This document shows, one piece after another, positions 1 to 9,301 of a stretch of DNA of 64,000 bases. The number at the start of each line of letters is the position of its first letter. The first letter of the stretch is position 1. The notes beneath the pieces are model-generated. The model saw only the letters and a list, made by a program, of their open reading frames with translations. It was not told the DNA's origin and made no database searches. The position numbers and the translations under genes were made by a program. Source of the DNA: Acidobacteriota bacterium (GTDB lineage Bacteria > Acidobacteriota > Vicinamibacteria > Vicinamibacterales > UBA8438); contig VXRJ01000035.1 of assembly GCA_009838525.1 (NCBI GenBank), positions 207,475 to 271,474 of the forward strand. Reading direction: 5' to 3'.

Positions 1-1
1 G

Positions 2-2221
2 TGTGGCTGGCGGCTGTGGCCGCGCGTCCTTCTGGGTGGTGTTGGGGGCTCGTCTGTGGGTTTTGGGGGCGGGGCCCCCCCCCGCCCCCCCCGGGGCGGG
101 GGGGCCCCCCCCCACGACGCGTGGACCGACGCGGCGCGGCTCTCCACCTTCGTGCAGACGGCGCCGGTGGAGGGGGCTGCGGCCAGCGAGCCGACCGACG
201 TGTACCTCGTCTATGACGGCGAGAATCTGTACGTCGGGGTCCGTGCGCGCTACGGCGACACCGGCCTTATGCGGGCCAACCGCGCGGACCGCGACCAGAT
301 CGCGGAGGACGACACCGTCTCCCTGTTCTTCGACCCCTTCCGCGACCGTCAGCGCGCCTACCAGTTCACGGTCAACGGCTTTGGCGTGCAGGGGGACGCC
401 ATTCTGAATTCGACCGGCCTTCGGAACCGCACGCAACGCCGGGCCATCGGGGCGCGGGGCGGCGGAGCCTCGGATGCGCCGCCGAGCGGCATTCCCGAAG
501 GCGACATCTCCTGGGACGCGCTGTTCCTGTCGGCCGGCGCGCCCTCGGACGACGGCTGGACGGCGGAGATGGCGATTCCGTTCAGGAGTCTGCGGTACCC
601 GGCAGTGGAGGCGGGCGAGTCTCACCGCTGGGGTTTCCAGGTGTCTCGTACCGTCAAGGGCAAGGACGAGACGGTCGTCTGGTCGCCGGTTTCCCGGGAC
701 ATCGCGCAGTTCCTGGCGCAGATGGGAGTACTGGATGGCTTGGCGAATCTCTCGACGGCTCGCAACCTGGAGATCCTGCCGACGGTGACCGCCCTGCGTA
801 CCGGATCGCTCGACACGGCCGGAGCCTTCACCGACAACGACGTGGCGGAGGCGGGGCTCAACGTGAAGTACGGCCTCTCCTCGGACCTGACCGCCGACTT
901 CACGATCAATCCGGACTTCTCGCAGATCGAGTCGGATCTGCCGCAGATCGACGTGAATCAGCGGTTTCCGCTCTTCTATCCCGAGTTGCGGCCGTTCTTC
1001 CTGGAAGGGCAGGAGATCTTCAACGTCTTCGCGCCGATTACCCCCATTCATACCCGGACCATCATCGATCCCCGCTACGGCGGCAAGGTGAGCGGCAAGG
1101 TGGGCCGGAGCTCGGTCGGCGTCCTGTTCGCGGACGACGAGGCGCCGGGCAAGCGGGACGATCCATCGGATCCGGCGTTCGGCCGGACCGCCAACGTGGC
1201 GATTGGCCGGGCGCGCTTCGACCTCTATCCGGAGTCGTTCGTCGGCGCGACGGTGACCAACCGCAACTTCATGGACAGTTACAGCCGGATGCTCGCATTC
1301 GACTCCAACATGCGGCTCGGCGCCACCAACCGCTGGAACGTCTTCGTGTCGCGGGCGTGGCACCGCGACGAGAAGGGGATCGAGCGCCGGGGCGAGGCGA
1401 TGGGGACGTTCTTCAATCACCTCGGGCGGAACGTGAACTTCTCCGCGTTCTACGGTGGCACCACTCCCGACTTCCGTATAGACACCGGCTTCGTTCGACG
1501 GGTCGACGACAAGCGCATGTTCACCAACCTGTCGTACCGATGGTGGCCGGAGCACTGGCTGGTCAACTGGGGGCCGCGCCTGCGGTACGGGCGCAACTAC
1601 TCGTTCGAGAACGTGCTGATGGACGAGACCGTCGGGGGCGGTCTCGACTTCACTTTCGCGCGGAACGTGCGGCTCGGGTTGAGCGCGGAGCGGGCGCTCG
1701 AACGCTACGGCGGCATCGATTTCTGGAAGTGGAATCACGGCGTCGACTTCGACGTCAACGCCAGCCGGCGGGTCGCGCTGGTCGGCAGCTTCACGTGGGG
1801 CGAGTCAATCCGCTACAGCGGGATGCCGTTTCTCGGCCGCGGCCGGCTCGGCAGCCTGACCGCGATCTTCCGGCCGGCGTCCCGGCTGCAGTCGCAACTG
1901 AACGTCGAACTGAGCCGTCTCGACGATCCGCGCACCGAGACGCTGGTGTTCGACATCCGCGTGCTGCGGGCGCTCACCACGTTCCAGTTCACCGAGCGGT
2001 TCCTGATTCGGAACATCATGGAATACAACTCGTTCGACGGCACCATCGACGGCAACCTGCTGCTGACCTACCGCGTCAATTCCGGGACCGTGTTCTACCT
2101 CGGCTACGATGGCCACTACCAGCAGGAGGACCGCCTGGATCCCCTGCTCTACGTCACGGACCGCTACCGGCAGACCAACCGCGCGATCTTCACGAAGATC
2201 TCGTATCTCTTCCGCTACTGA
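2..2221 (+). CDS. CBM9-like / DUF5916 outer-membrane protein, 5' truncated
   Basis: Partial gene entering from the left edge; its frame is open to base 2 (first in-frame start-like codon is GTG at 56), but convincing protein begins near base 116 (DAWTDAARLSTFVQ). The N-terminal ~170 residues look like a family 9 carbohydrate-binding-like domain (PTDVYLVYDGENLYVGVRA pattern); the rest resembles DUF5916, with many alternating hydrophobic strands and an aromatic C-terminus (LFRY) typical of outer-membrane beta-barrels. Homologues normally carry a signal peptide and ~50 more residues, missing here because of the contig edge and the abnormal homopolymer bases. Role unknown; probably surface glycan or ligand interaction. 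Converges on the VWFA-related gene. Family assignment is fairly sure, function is not. Confidence 0.75.
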   Translation, partial: CGWRLWPRVLLGGVGGSSVGFGGGAPPRPPRGGGAPPHDAWTDAARLSTFVQTAPVEGAAASEPTDVYLVYDGENLYVGVRARYGDTGLMRANRADRDQIAEDDTVSLFFDPFRDRQRAYQFTVNGFGVQGDAILNSTGLRNRTQRRAIGARGGGASDAPPSGIPEGDISWDALFLSAGAPSDDGWTAEMAIPFRSLRYPAVEAGESHRWGFQVSRTVKGKDETVVWSPVSRDIAQFLAQMGVLDGLANLSTARNLEILPTVTALRTGSLDTAGAFTDNDVAEAGLNVKYGLSSDLTADFTINPDFSQIESDLPQIDVNQRFPLFYPELRPFFLEGQEIFNVFAPITPIHTRTIIDPRYGGKVSGKVGRSSVGVLFADDEAPGKRDDPSDPAFGRTANVAIGRARFDLYPESFVGATVTNRNFMDSYSRMLAFDSNMRLGATNRWNVFVSRAWHRDEKGIERRGEAMGTFFNHLGRNVNFSAFYGGTTPDFRIDTGFVRRVDDKRMFTNLSYRWWPEHWLVNWGPRLRYGRNYSFENVLMDETVGGGLDFTFARNVRLGLSAERALERYGGIDFWKWNHGVDFDVNASRRVALVGSFTWGESIRYSGMPFLGRGRLGSLTAIFRPASRLQSQLNVELSRLDDPRTETLVFDIRVLRALTTFQFTERFLIRNIMEYNSFDGTIDGNLLLTYRVNSGTVFYLGYDGHYQQEDRLDPLLYVTDRYRQTNRAIFTKISYLFRY
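62..112. other. Homopolymer-rich contig-end sequence, probably artefactual
   Basis: Runs of 6 to 10 C or G dominate these 50 bases and encode only Gly/Pro/Arg in every frame. This differs sharply from the rest of the window and sits exactly at the edge, so the base calls before about position 113 should not be trusted. Confidence 0.7.
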
Positions 2222-2287
2222 CAGGGTCCACGACGGGTGCGGAGGCGCGCCGCCCATCGGCGGGACCGCCAGGAGCTTTGGGCCGCA

Positions 2288-2301
2288 CGCCCGCAAGGGC
2301 G
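2288..2301. terminator. Short GNRA-loop hairpin between convergent genes
   Basis: Perfect 5-bp stem CGCCC/GGGCG closed by a GCAA tetraloop, in the 80-bp gap between two convergent genes. No T-run follows, so a terminator role is only suggested by its place. Confidence 0.3.
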
Positions 2302-3642
2302 CTAGCGGGCATCGACGCCGGGGGCTTCCACCGGCGTTACGGGGGCCGCCCCGGCCGGCGCGGCGGCAGACGCGCCAGGAAACGGCAGCATGTAGTGGGT
2401 GCGTGATCGGACGTCGGCCCCTTCTTGCGTCACTTCTACGCGCAGGCGCCGGGTGCGCCGCGTCTCGTCCGGGTTTGACGAGTAGAAGCCGAGGACGTAG
2501 TAGTCGCTGGTCTCGGCGTCGATTTCGGTGAACGCCTCGCGGAACGTGTTGCGGTTCACCACGGCCATCCCTCCAGTGAGCTCCGCGAGCGTCCGGAGGG
2601 ACGAGTGCTGCTTGCGGATGTACTCGTTCCACTCCGTGGTGCGGAGGTCGAAATCGAGATCCGGGATGGTGGTGAGTCCGCGGACGTCAACCGTGTAGAA
2701 CGAGACGTTAGCGCGGTTCGCCGCGTCGACGAGCAGCAGCAGCTCGTTGTGCAGCTCCGAATCGCTGAACACCTCGCCGAACGCGTCGGTCGTCGTGAAC
2801 TGATCGAGGGCCGGCTCGTCGAATTCCGGCAGCCGCGTACCGCCGTTCTCGAAGAATCCCACCTGCTGCATCGACTCGATGCGGGCGTTGACGCGCGCAT
2901 CGTCGAACGGATTGAAGTTGTAGCCCGCGCTTATGTACAGGAAGGCCTTGCGGCGGTGCTGGATCTGCTCGAGGCCGCGCACGGTTTCGAGTGCCGTCTT
3001 GAATGCCACGTGCGCGCGCCAGCGTGATTCGTTCAGCGACGAGAGCTGTGTCGCCGTCTCGATCAGAATGCGGGGATCGAACGCTTCGCCCACCGCCCGG
3101 TCGATCGCCCGCAGGCGGTTCTGATCCGTCGTCATCTGCACGCGGATGGCCGACTTGCCGCTGGAGATGATCCCGAACTCGTCCCCCTGGTGGATCAGCG
3201 TGTCCGGCAGCAGGTCCATCACGCGGTGGATGAGCGGTGTGTCGGCGGCGCGGATGTGCAGGTCGTCGATGAAGATGACGAAGACCCGTCCCGGCGTCGC
3301 GGTCGCCGCCGGCGCGCCCCGGCCGGGCAGGATGATCCCCTCCTGGACTGGCGCGGGCGGCAGCAACTGGTTGTAGACGCGTCCGCCGTGGACCAACACG
3401 AGCGAGGCGATCTCCTGCGCGACGTCGTCCTCGTAGATGGTGAAGTCGTCGCGCGTCAGGTCGGGGATGAACAGGCCATCGCCGTCCCGCACGATGACGT
3501 CGGTCGTCACCAGGGTCACTCCGGATCGGAAGACCGGCGACTGACGCTGCGCGTCGAGGACTATTCCGGCGGTCGCGATGACGACCGCCAAGGCGACCGC
3601 CTTCCACGCGGCCGCAGAAGCCACACCGGGCGGGAACGGCAT
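2302..3642 (-). CDS. VWFA-related (acidobacterial type) secreted protein
   Basis: 446-residue exported protein of the acidobacterial VWFA-related family. A basic/hydrophobic N-terminus (residues 1-32, ending LDAQ) is the signal peptide. The VTTDVIVRDGDG / LTRDDFTIYEDD block (about 43-72) is the family's typical N-terminal element. The VWA core starts at FVIFIDDLH (121-129), where the usual metal-site DxSxS is degenerate (DDLHI), so classic metal-dependent adhesion is doubtful. The C-terminus is Ala/Pro-rich. The chosen ATG is the one with TATACT ending 7 nt upstream; a longer frame exists to 3705 but would place a hydrophilic extension before the signal peptide. Divergent from the TonB receptor gene. 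Role unknown; probably protein-protein contacts in the periplasm. Confidence 0.8.
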   Translation of the reverse strand: MPFPPGVASAAAWKAVALAVVIATAGIVLDAQRQSPVFRSGVTLVTTDVIVRDGDGLFIPDLTRDDFTIYEDDVAQEIASLVLVHGGRVYNQLLPPAPVQEGIILPGRGAPAATATPGRVFVIFIDDLHIRAADTPLIHRVMDLLPDTLIHQGDEFGIISSGKSAIRVQMTTDQNRLRAIDRAVGEAFDPRILIETATQLSSLNESRWRAHVAFKTALETVRGLEQIQHRRKAFLYISAGYNFNPFDDARVNARIESMQQVGFFENGGTRLPEFDEPALDQFTTTDAFGEVFSDSELHNELLLLVDAANRANVSFYTVDVRGLTTIPDLDFDLRTTEWNEYIRKQHSSLRTLAELTGGMAVVNRNTFREAFTEIDAETSDYYVLGFYSSNPDETRRTRRLRVEVTQEGADVRSRTHYMLPFPGASAAAPAGAAPVTPVEAPGVDAR

Positions 3643-3649
3643 TTTTCGG

Positions 3650-3655
3650 AGTATA
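3650..3655 (-). promoter_or_regulatory. -10-like TATACT, leaderless start of the VWFA gene
   Basis: TATACT on the minus strand is followed by 7 nt and then the ATG at 3642, which puts the expected transcription start on or next to the start codon. No Shine-Dalgarno sequence fits in this gap. Confidence 0.5.
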
Positions 3656-3676
3656 GCGCACGCATTCCAAACGGCC

Positions 3677-3705
3677 TTGCGCCTGCCGATCTCGTGTGTT
3701 ATCAA
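3677..3705 (+). promoter_or_regulatory. Possible -35/-10 pair for the TonB receptor gene
   Basis: TTGCGC and TATCAA are separated by 17 bp; this would give a leader of about 90 nt for the receptor gene starting at 3801. Matches are moderate only. Confidence 0.3.
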
Positions 3706-3800
3706 TGCCGGTGGACTGCGTCGGGCGAAAGGACACGCCCATTGGGTTAGACGCAGTTTATGGGGCGTTGGTTCCGTCCCCAGATCGCGAGGTGTCTAGC

Positions 3801-6800
3801 ATGTCGCGTCCGATTAGGCAGCGGTTCAGATTCGGCGTTCGAACCATGGCCGCGCTCTGCGCGGTTCTGGCATGTACGGTCGCCGGCGCGTCAGCCCAGC
3901 AGTTGGGCGGTATCGCCGGAGAGGTGACTGACAATACGGGCGGTGTTCTCCCCGGAGTAACGGTGGAGGTCACGTCCGAGGCGCTTGGCGCGCCGCAGGT
4001 GGCGTTCACCGACGGCGCCGGGCTTTTCTCCGTCGTGCAGCTCCCGCTGGGGACCTACACCGTCACGTTCACGCTTCCCGGCTTTTCCACCGTGGTCCGC
4101 GACGGGATCACGATCGGCGCCGGGTTCACCGCGACGATCGACGCCCAGATGGCGGTCGGGTCGGTGGAAGAGACGGTCACGGTAACCGGTGAGGCGCCGG
4201 TTGTCGACGTGCAGACTGTCCGCCAGCAGGCGGTGCTCGACACCGAGGAGTTGGACGTTCTGCCGGTCGGCAACTATGGCCTGCAGACGATCGCGCAGGT
4301 GACTCCGGGGTTCACCGAGGACCGGGCGGACGTGGGCGGCACCCGCGATACCTGGTCGGCGCAGGGAGCCTACCGTTTCTACCACGGCAAGCCGGGCACG
4401 CGCGCCTCGTTCAACGGCTTCCGGAACCAGTACTTCATCGGCACCGCGTCGGGCTCCGGCTACATCACGAACTCCGACACCATCGGGGAGATGCAGGTCG
4501 AGATCGCCGGCATGGGCGCCGAGAACGGTTCCGGCAGCACGACCATCAACGCCATCCCGCGTGAGGGGAGCAACGTCTTTACCGCGTCCCTCAACACGAA
4601 GTACTCCGGCAGTGGCATGCAGTCGGAGAACCTCACGCCGGAGCTTCGGGAGTTCGGCATCGAGCCGCCGAGGATGGAGAACATCTGGCGCGCGGCCGGG
4701 ACCATCGGCGGCGCGATCAAGGAGGACCGGGCGTGGTACTACGTCTCCATCGCGCGCTGGGGCCGCCGCATTCAGCCCCCCGGCGGCTTTTTCAACGCGC
4801 TGCAGGGGCACAACCAGTTCGGGACGGCGGGAGCTCCGTTCCCCGACCCCCGGATGGGCGGACCCACCGAGATCGAGGATCCGTTCGGCCTCCGGGGTGG
4901 GCCGGGTTCACCTGGCTTCTACAACACGCGGACCATCTTCCACGAGCTTGACATGAACCGTCCGGCCCACGACTTCGACTGGAACCGGACCCACGCGGTG
5001 CGGTTCACCTTCCAGGCGACCGACCGGAACCGGTTCGCGAGCTTCCTCGACATCCAGAAGGACTGCCGCTGCACCACCGGTTACACCGGCCAGTACGCCA
5101 TCGAGAACGAGAACGGTTGGGACATGTGGCCGGCCGGTGTCGTGCAGGGATCCTGGACGTCGCCCGTAACCACGCGCCTCCTGCTCGAGGCGGGCGGCGG
5201 CTGGCAGACCGCGAACTGGGTCAACTTCCCCGCCACCGGCGTGGTCGACGGCCAGGATCGCCACATTCGGGATCTCGCTACCGGTTACCGGTGGGGCGCC
5301 CCGATCCTGAACATCGCCCCGCGTGCGCGGACCGGCCGGAGCATGGAGTACTTCCGGCTGTCGTATGTCACCGGTTCGCACAACTTCCGCGTCGGCCTGA
5401 CGCTGGAGCAGGCGTTCAACGACGAGGAGCGGACCACTGGCCACCAGGACACGCTGGCGTGGGCGCTGTTGGCCGGTAATCCGCTGGCGCTCATCTACTA
5501 CGTCCAGCCGTACTTCCAGCAGGAGCGGATGAATCAGGAGCTGGGCCTCTACGTCCAGGACTCGTGGACGCTCGGCAACCTGACCCTGACCGGAGGCCTG
5601 CGCACCGACTACGTCTCGATGGGCTTCCCGGCCGCCCAGTTGGCGGGCGGGCCCTCCGTCGGGGCGAGATCGGTGTCGGAACTGTCGGGTGTCCCGGACT
5701 GGACTGATATCAATCCGCGGGGCGGCGCCAGCTACGACCTGACGGGCGACGGCCGGACGGCGATAAAGGTGTCGATGGGCCGCTTCAACGAGTTGACGCG
5801 GAGCCGCCTGACGCGCGAGTTCCACCCGTTCAGCTCGTCCGTTGCGACAGCGAACCGGTTCTGGCTGGATGTCAACCAGAACTGGATCGTGGATTGCGAC
5901 ACCGGGAACTTCGCACCGAACGGCGAGTGCGGCGCCATCAGCAACGCCAACTACGGCCAGTTCCCGGATCTGCAGCCGACGGACTACATCTTCGGGAACC
6001 TGGCCGGCTGCTCGGAGTCGAGCCCGGAAGCCTGCCCCGCCACGATGTTCGACCCGGACGTCCTGTACGACAACCGGCCCTACACGTGGGACTTCCTCGC
6101 CGAGATCCAGCGCGAGCTGGTGACCGGACTGTCGGTCAGCGCCGGCTACAACCGGAACTGGTCGGGCGGCTACTGGGTGTCGGACAACCTGCTGACCAGC
6201 CCGTCGGACTACGACGAGTACTGCATCGCCGCTCCAGCGAGCGGGCGCCTGTTCGACGTGGTGGGCGATCTTTCGCCGGGCCAGCCGCTCTGCGGCTACT
6301 ACGACATCCGGCCGGAGCTGTTCGGCCAGAGCAAGCGGCTCGTGACGATCGCCGACAACTACGGCAACCAGACCCGTGAGTGGAACGGGTTCGTCTTCAA
6401 TGTGGACGGTCGTCTCCCGAACGGCATCCGCGTGACCGGCGGCCTCGACCTCGGTACGCAGACGGTCGGCAACTGCTTCACCGTGGACGAGCCGAACCAG
6501 CCGCGCGACCTGTTCAACAACCTGCCGCCGGGCGGCCCGAACTGCCGCCACACGCACAGTTGGGGCAACCTCGCGGACTTCCGCATGCACGGCGACATCC
6601 CGCTGCCGGCTGACTTCACGCTGAGCTGGATTTACAAGAACACGCCGGGGACGCCGATCAACGCCGTCGGCGACTTCACCAACGCTGACATCCACTGCTG
6701 GGCGGACGGTAACGGCAACTGCGATCCGATGAGCACGCGGACGGGCTTCTCCGGGAGCCCCAGCCGGACGCTCGCGATCACGGCGCCGAACCAGTACTTC

Positions 6801-7007
6801 ACCAAGCGGTTCACGCAACTCGACCTCCGGTTCCTCCGGACGTTCAGCCTGGGCGACATGCGGCTCGACACCAGCATCGACCTCTACAACGCGCTGAACT
6901 CGAACTCGGTCCAGTCGATCGAGAGCACGATCGGCACCGCGTTCGGGCGGCCGATCACGGTGCTCGACGCTCGCGTGCTGCAGGTCTACGCGAACCTGCG
7001 GTTCTAG
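3801..7007 (+). CDS. Oar-like TonB-dependent receptor with carboxypeptidase-regulatory-like N-domain
   Basis: 1068-residue outer-membrane receptor. Signal peptide about 1-33 (ending ASAQ), then a CarboxypepD_reg-like beta-sandwich (GGIAGEVTDNTGGVLPGVTVEV... about 35-115), a plug-like domain (VDVQTVRQQAVLDTEELDVLPVG and following), and a long 22-strand-type barrel ending in VYANLRF with the terminal Phe expected for BAM-dependent insertion. Acidobacteria encode many such Oar/SusC-like receptors; the substrate cannot be told from sequence. The ATG at 3801 is preferred to upstream in-frame starts because GAGGTG lies 7 nt before it and the signal peptide begins there. The downstream 126-residue gene follows after 31 nt and both precede a strong terminator, suggesting a two-gene transcript. 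Confidence 0.88.
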   Translation: MSRPIRQRFRFGVRTMAALCAVLACTVAGASAQQLGGIAGEVTDNTGGVLPGVTVEVTSEALGAPQVAFTDGAGLFSVVQLPLGTYTVTFTLPGFSTVVRDGITIGAGFTATIDAQMAVGSVEETVTVTGEAPVVDVQTVRQQAVLDTEELDVLPVGNYGLQTIAQVTPGFTEDRADVGGTRDTWSAQGAYRFYHGKPGTRASFNGFRNQYFIGTASGSGYITNSDTIGEMQVEIAGMGAENGSGSTTINAIPREGSNVFTASLNTKYSGSGMQSENLTPELREFGIEPPRMENIWRAAGTIGGAIKEDRAWYYVSIARWGRRIQPPGGFFNALQGHNQFGTAGAPFPDPRMGGPTEIEDPFGLRGGPGSPGFYNTRTIFHELDMNRPAHDFDWNRTHAVRFTFQATDRNRFASFLDIQKDCRCTTGYTGQYAIENENGWDMWPAGVVQGSWTSPVTTRLLLEAGGGWQTANWVNFPATGVVDGQDRHIRDLATGYRWGAPILNIAPRARTGRSMEYFRLSYVTGSHNFRVGLTLEQAFNDEERTTGHQDTLAWALLAGNPLALIYYVQPYFQQERMNQELGLYVQDSWTLGNLTLTGGLRTDYVSMGFPAAQLAGGPSVGARSVSELSGVPDWTDINPRGGASYDLTGDGRTAIKVSMGRFNELTRSRLTREFHPFSSSVATANRFWLDVNQNWIVDCDTGNFAPNGECGAISNANYGQFPDLQPTDYIFGNLAGCSESSPEACPATMFDPDVLYDNRPYTWDFLAEIQRELVTGLSVSAGYNRNWSGGYWVSDNLLTSPSDYDEYCIAAPASGRLFDVVGDLSPGQPLCGYYDIRPELFGQSKRLVTIADNYGNQTREWNGFVFNVDGRLPNGIRVTGGLDLGTQTVGNCFTVDEPNQPRDLFNNLPPGGPNCRHTHSWGNLADFRMHGDIPLPADFTLSWIYKNTPGTPINAVGDFTNADIHCWADGNGNCDPMSTRTGFSGSPSRTLAITAPNQYFTKRFTQLDLRFLRTFSLGDMRLDTSIDLYNALNSNSVQSIESTIGTAFGRPITVLDARVLQVYANLRF

Positions 7008-7038
7008 CGGTCAGCATGACGATGGGAGGAGAACCACG

Positions 7039-7419
7039 ATGACTGCGAAGACGAACTGGATGCGGGTGACGGCGTTCGTCCTGGCCATGCTGATCGCGTA
7101 CACGCCGGCGGCGTTCGCCGGGCCCCTGCGGGATTCCGCCGTGCGGGTCGCGGCGGAGATGGGCGCGCGGACGGCGGCGGCGCCGGGTGGCGAGGCGGCC
7201 GTTGCCGGAGCGTTTTCCCGGTCCGGCGGAGCCCGGGCTGCCGCTACGCAGGACGAACCGGGCGACAGCGGCCGGATGCGGTCGCGCAACGTCTGGGCCC
7301 TGATTGGCGCCGGCGCCGCGCTCGGCCTGATCATGATGAAGATAGACCGGACAGTGGAGGATTCCACGCCGTCGACCCGCCGCGAGCGGCAGGACGGCTG
7401 CGGGCTGTTCTGTTCGTGA
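7039..7419 (+). CDS. Small exported protein of unknown function
   Basis: 126 residues, not recognised. An N-terminal signal peptide (about 1-27, MLIAYTPAAFAG) is followed by an Ala/Gly-rich, low-complexity stretch (40-80), a second hydrophobic segment (NVWALIGAGAALGLIMM, about 84-100) and a charged tail ending in CGLFCS. It could be anchored in a membrane by the second segment with the Cys-bearing tail exposed. A clear Shine-Dalgarno sequence (GGAGGAGAA) lies 4-5 nt upstream of ATG. It follows the TonB receptor by 31 nt and is followed by an intrinsic terminator, so it is probably an accessory of the receptor, though that is inference. Confidence 0.65.
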   Translation: MTAKTNWMRVTAFVLAMLIAYTPAAFAGPLRDSAVRVAAEMGARTAAAPGGEAAVAGAFSRSGGARAAATQDEPGDSGRMRSRNVWALIGAGAALGLIMMKIDRTVEDSTPSTRRERQDGCGLFCS

Positions 7420-7438
7420 TCGGCTGATCGGATCATCT

Positions 7439-7485
7439 CGCCGGGCGGCCGTCCTCGGGCGGTCGCCCGGCGTTCCTTTCCTCTT
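7439..7485 (+). terminator. Strong intrinsic terminator after the receptor operon
   Basis: A perfect 9-bp stem CGCCGGGCG (7439-7447) / CGCCCGGCG (7464-7472), which can extend inward with more GC pairs, is followed at once by the T-rich run TTCCTTTCCTCTT. It is the clearest rho-independent terminator in the window. Confidence 0.65.
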
Positions 7486-7510
7486 GCCAGAATGCGCCGC
7501 CGCGCGGGGA

Positions 7511-9301
7511 ATGTGGGTGGCGCCCTGTCTGGTGGTTCTGGCCGCGGTGGCCCTCGCCTGCGGGGCCGGCTCGGATCCGCCGGCTGACGACGCCAGCACT
7601 GCCGGCGGCGATGATCCGCCTCCGGCGGGGGTCGCGCAGGACCTGTTCGTCGACCGCGCGGCCGGCGTCGGGCTCGACTTCGTCCACGTGAACGGAGCTT
7701 CAGGCCGCTTCTACTACCCGGAGATCCTGCCTCCCGGAGTGGCGCTCCTCGACTACGACCGCGACGGCGACCTCGACGCCTACCTCGTCCAGAGCGGCGC
7801 GCTCGAGCCGGCCGCCGGGTCGGGCGCGGCTCCTGCGGACGGGCCGGGGGGGCGGCCGGCGGGAGGCGGGCGCCTCTTTCGCAACGACCTGACTCCTGCT
7901 CCGGACGGGCGGCCGCTGCTCCGCTTTACCGACGTCACCGATGCGAGCGGCCTCGACGCTGGCGGCTACGGCCTCGGGGTGGCGGCCGCCGATATGGACA
8001 ATGACGGCCTGGTGGATCTCTACCTGACGAACTTCGGACCGCCGCAGGTGTACCGCAACAACGGCGACGGAACATTCACCGACGTGACGGCCGGGAGCGG
8101 CCTGTCGGGGGCGGACGGGTTCGGCGTTTCCGCCGCCTTCGTCGACTACGACCACGACGGCTGGCTCGATCTCTACGTCGGCCACAATGTGGACTACGAC
8201 CTCGACAACGCGGCGGAATGCCCGAACCAGGCCGGCGTCCGGGATTACTGTCCGCCGGAAGTGTACGGCGGCATGCCCGATCATCTGTACCGCAACCTCG
8301 GCCAGGGCCGGTTCGAGGACGTGACCGACACCGCCCTCGTGGGCGGACGCTTTGGACCCGCGCTCGGCGTCGTCGCGGCCGACTTCGACGGGGACGGCTG
8401 GACCGACATCTACGTCGCCAATGACGGGACGGAGAACATCCTCTGGATGAACCAGGGCGACGGGACACTGCGCGACGCGGCGCTCGCGTCCGGCGCCGCG
8501 CTGAGCGGCCTCGGCGTTCCGGAGGCGAGCATGGGGGTCGACGCCGGGGACTTCGACAACGACGGAGACGAGGATCTCTACATGACCCACCTGATGCGGG
8601 AAGGCAACAACCTGTACGTCAACGACGGCACGGGCCTCTTCGCCGACCGCAGCGCCCGCGCCGGCCTCGGCGCCGCGAGCCTGGCCTACACCGGCTGGGG
8701 AACGTCGTGGTTCGACTATGACAACGACGGCTGGCTCGACCTGCTGGCGGTCAACGGCACCGTGGTGATGGTGGAGGGGCGCGAGGGCGAACGCTTCCCC
8801 TACGATCAGCGGATGAGGCTCTTCCGTAACCTCGCGGACGGGCGCTTCGAGGATGTGAGCGAGCGGGCCGGCGCCGTCTTCGCGCTCTCCGCGGTGGGGC
8901 GGGGAGCCGCGTTCGGCGATGTCGACAACGATGGTGATGTCGACGTCCTGGTCGGCAACGACGACGGTCCGGCCCGGCTGCTCATCAACCAGGTGGACAA
9001 CGCGAACCACTGGCTCGGCCTCCGGCTAATCGGGGCCGGGGGCCGCGATATGCTGGGCGCGCGGGTTGCGGTCGAGCGACCCGGGGCTGCCACGCTGTGG
9101 CGGCGCGCCCGCTCCGACGGGAGCTACGCGTCCGCGAACGATCCGCGTGTGCTGATCGGACTCGGCGAATCGACGACGGCGCCCGACGTGACCGTGCACT
9201 GGACGGACGGGAGCGCGGAGCGGTGGGAGGCGCTGCCGATCGATCGGTGGCGGACGCTGGAGCAGGGGACCGGCCGCCTGCTGCCCGGTGGACGACCATG
9301 A
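7511..9301 (+). CDS. CRTAC1-family FG-GAP/VCBS lipoprotein with ASPIC/UnbV C-domain
   Basis: 596-residue exported protein. The start is ATG 7511 rather than TTG 7484 because a lipoprotein signal with lipobox ALAC begins there (Cys about residue 17). Many FG-GAP/VCBS repeats with calcium-type DxDxDGxxD loops (DYDRDGDLD, DMDNDGLVD, DFDGDGWTD, DVDNDGDVD) form a predicted seven-bladed propeller. The C-terminal ~110 residues (NHWLGLRLIG...GARVAVE...GSYASANDPRVLIGLGE) are an ASPIC/UnbV domain, giving the CRTAC1 architecture. Molecular function of bacterial CRTAC1 proteins is not established. It overlaps the TPR gene by 4 nt (ATGA), so the two are co-translated; this pairing suggests a joint envelope role. 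Confidence 0.85.
   Translation: MWVAPCLVVLAAVALACGAGSDPPADDASTAGGDDPPPAGVAQDLFVDRAAGVGLDFVHVNGASGRFYYPEILPPGVALLDYDRDGDLDAYLVQSGALEPAAGSGAAPADGPGGRPAGGGRLFRNDLTPAPDGRPLLRFTDVTDASGLDAGGYGLGVAAADMDNDGLVDLYLTNFGPPQVYRNNGDGTFTDVTAGSGLSGADGFGVSAAFVDYDHDGWLDLYVGHNVDYDLDNAAECPNQAGVRDYCPPEVYGGMPDHLYRNLGQGRFEDVTDTALVGGRFGPALGVVAADFDGDGWTDIYVANDGTENILWMNQGDGTLRDAALASGAALSGLGVPEASMGVDAGDFDNDGDEDLYMTHLMREGNNLYVNDGTGLFADRSARAGLGAASLAYTGWGTSWFDYDNDGWLDLLAVNGTVVMVEGREGERFPYDQRMRLFRNLADGRFEDVSERAGAVFALSAVGRGAAFGDVDNDGDVDVLVGNDDGPARLLINQVDNANHWLGLRLIGAGGRDMLGARVAVERPGAATLWRRARSDGSYASANDPRVLIGLGESTTAPDVTVHWTDGSAERWEALPIDRWRTLEQGTGRLLPGGRP

Noticed and set aside
3696-3800. N-terminal extension of the TonB receptor
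   Set aside because: Hydrophilic and before the signal peptide; ATG 3801 has a Shine-Dalgarno sequence.
4908-6818. 636-residue open frame on the minus strand
   Set aside because: Lies wholly antisense to the TonB receptor, is Arg/Val/Ala-rich with no domain, and arises from the high G+C third codon position.
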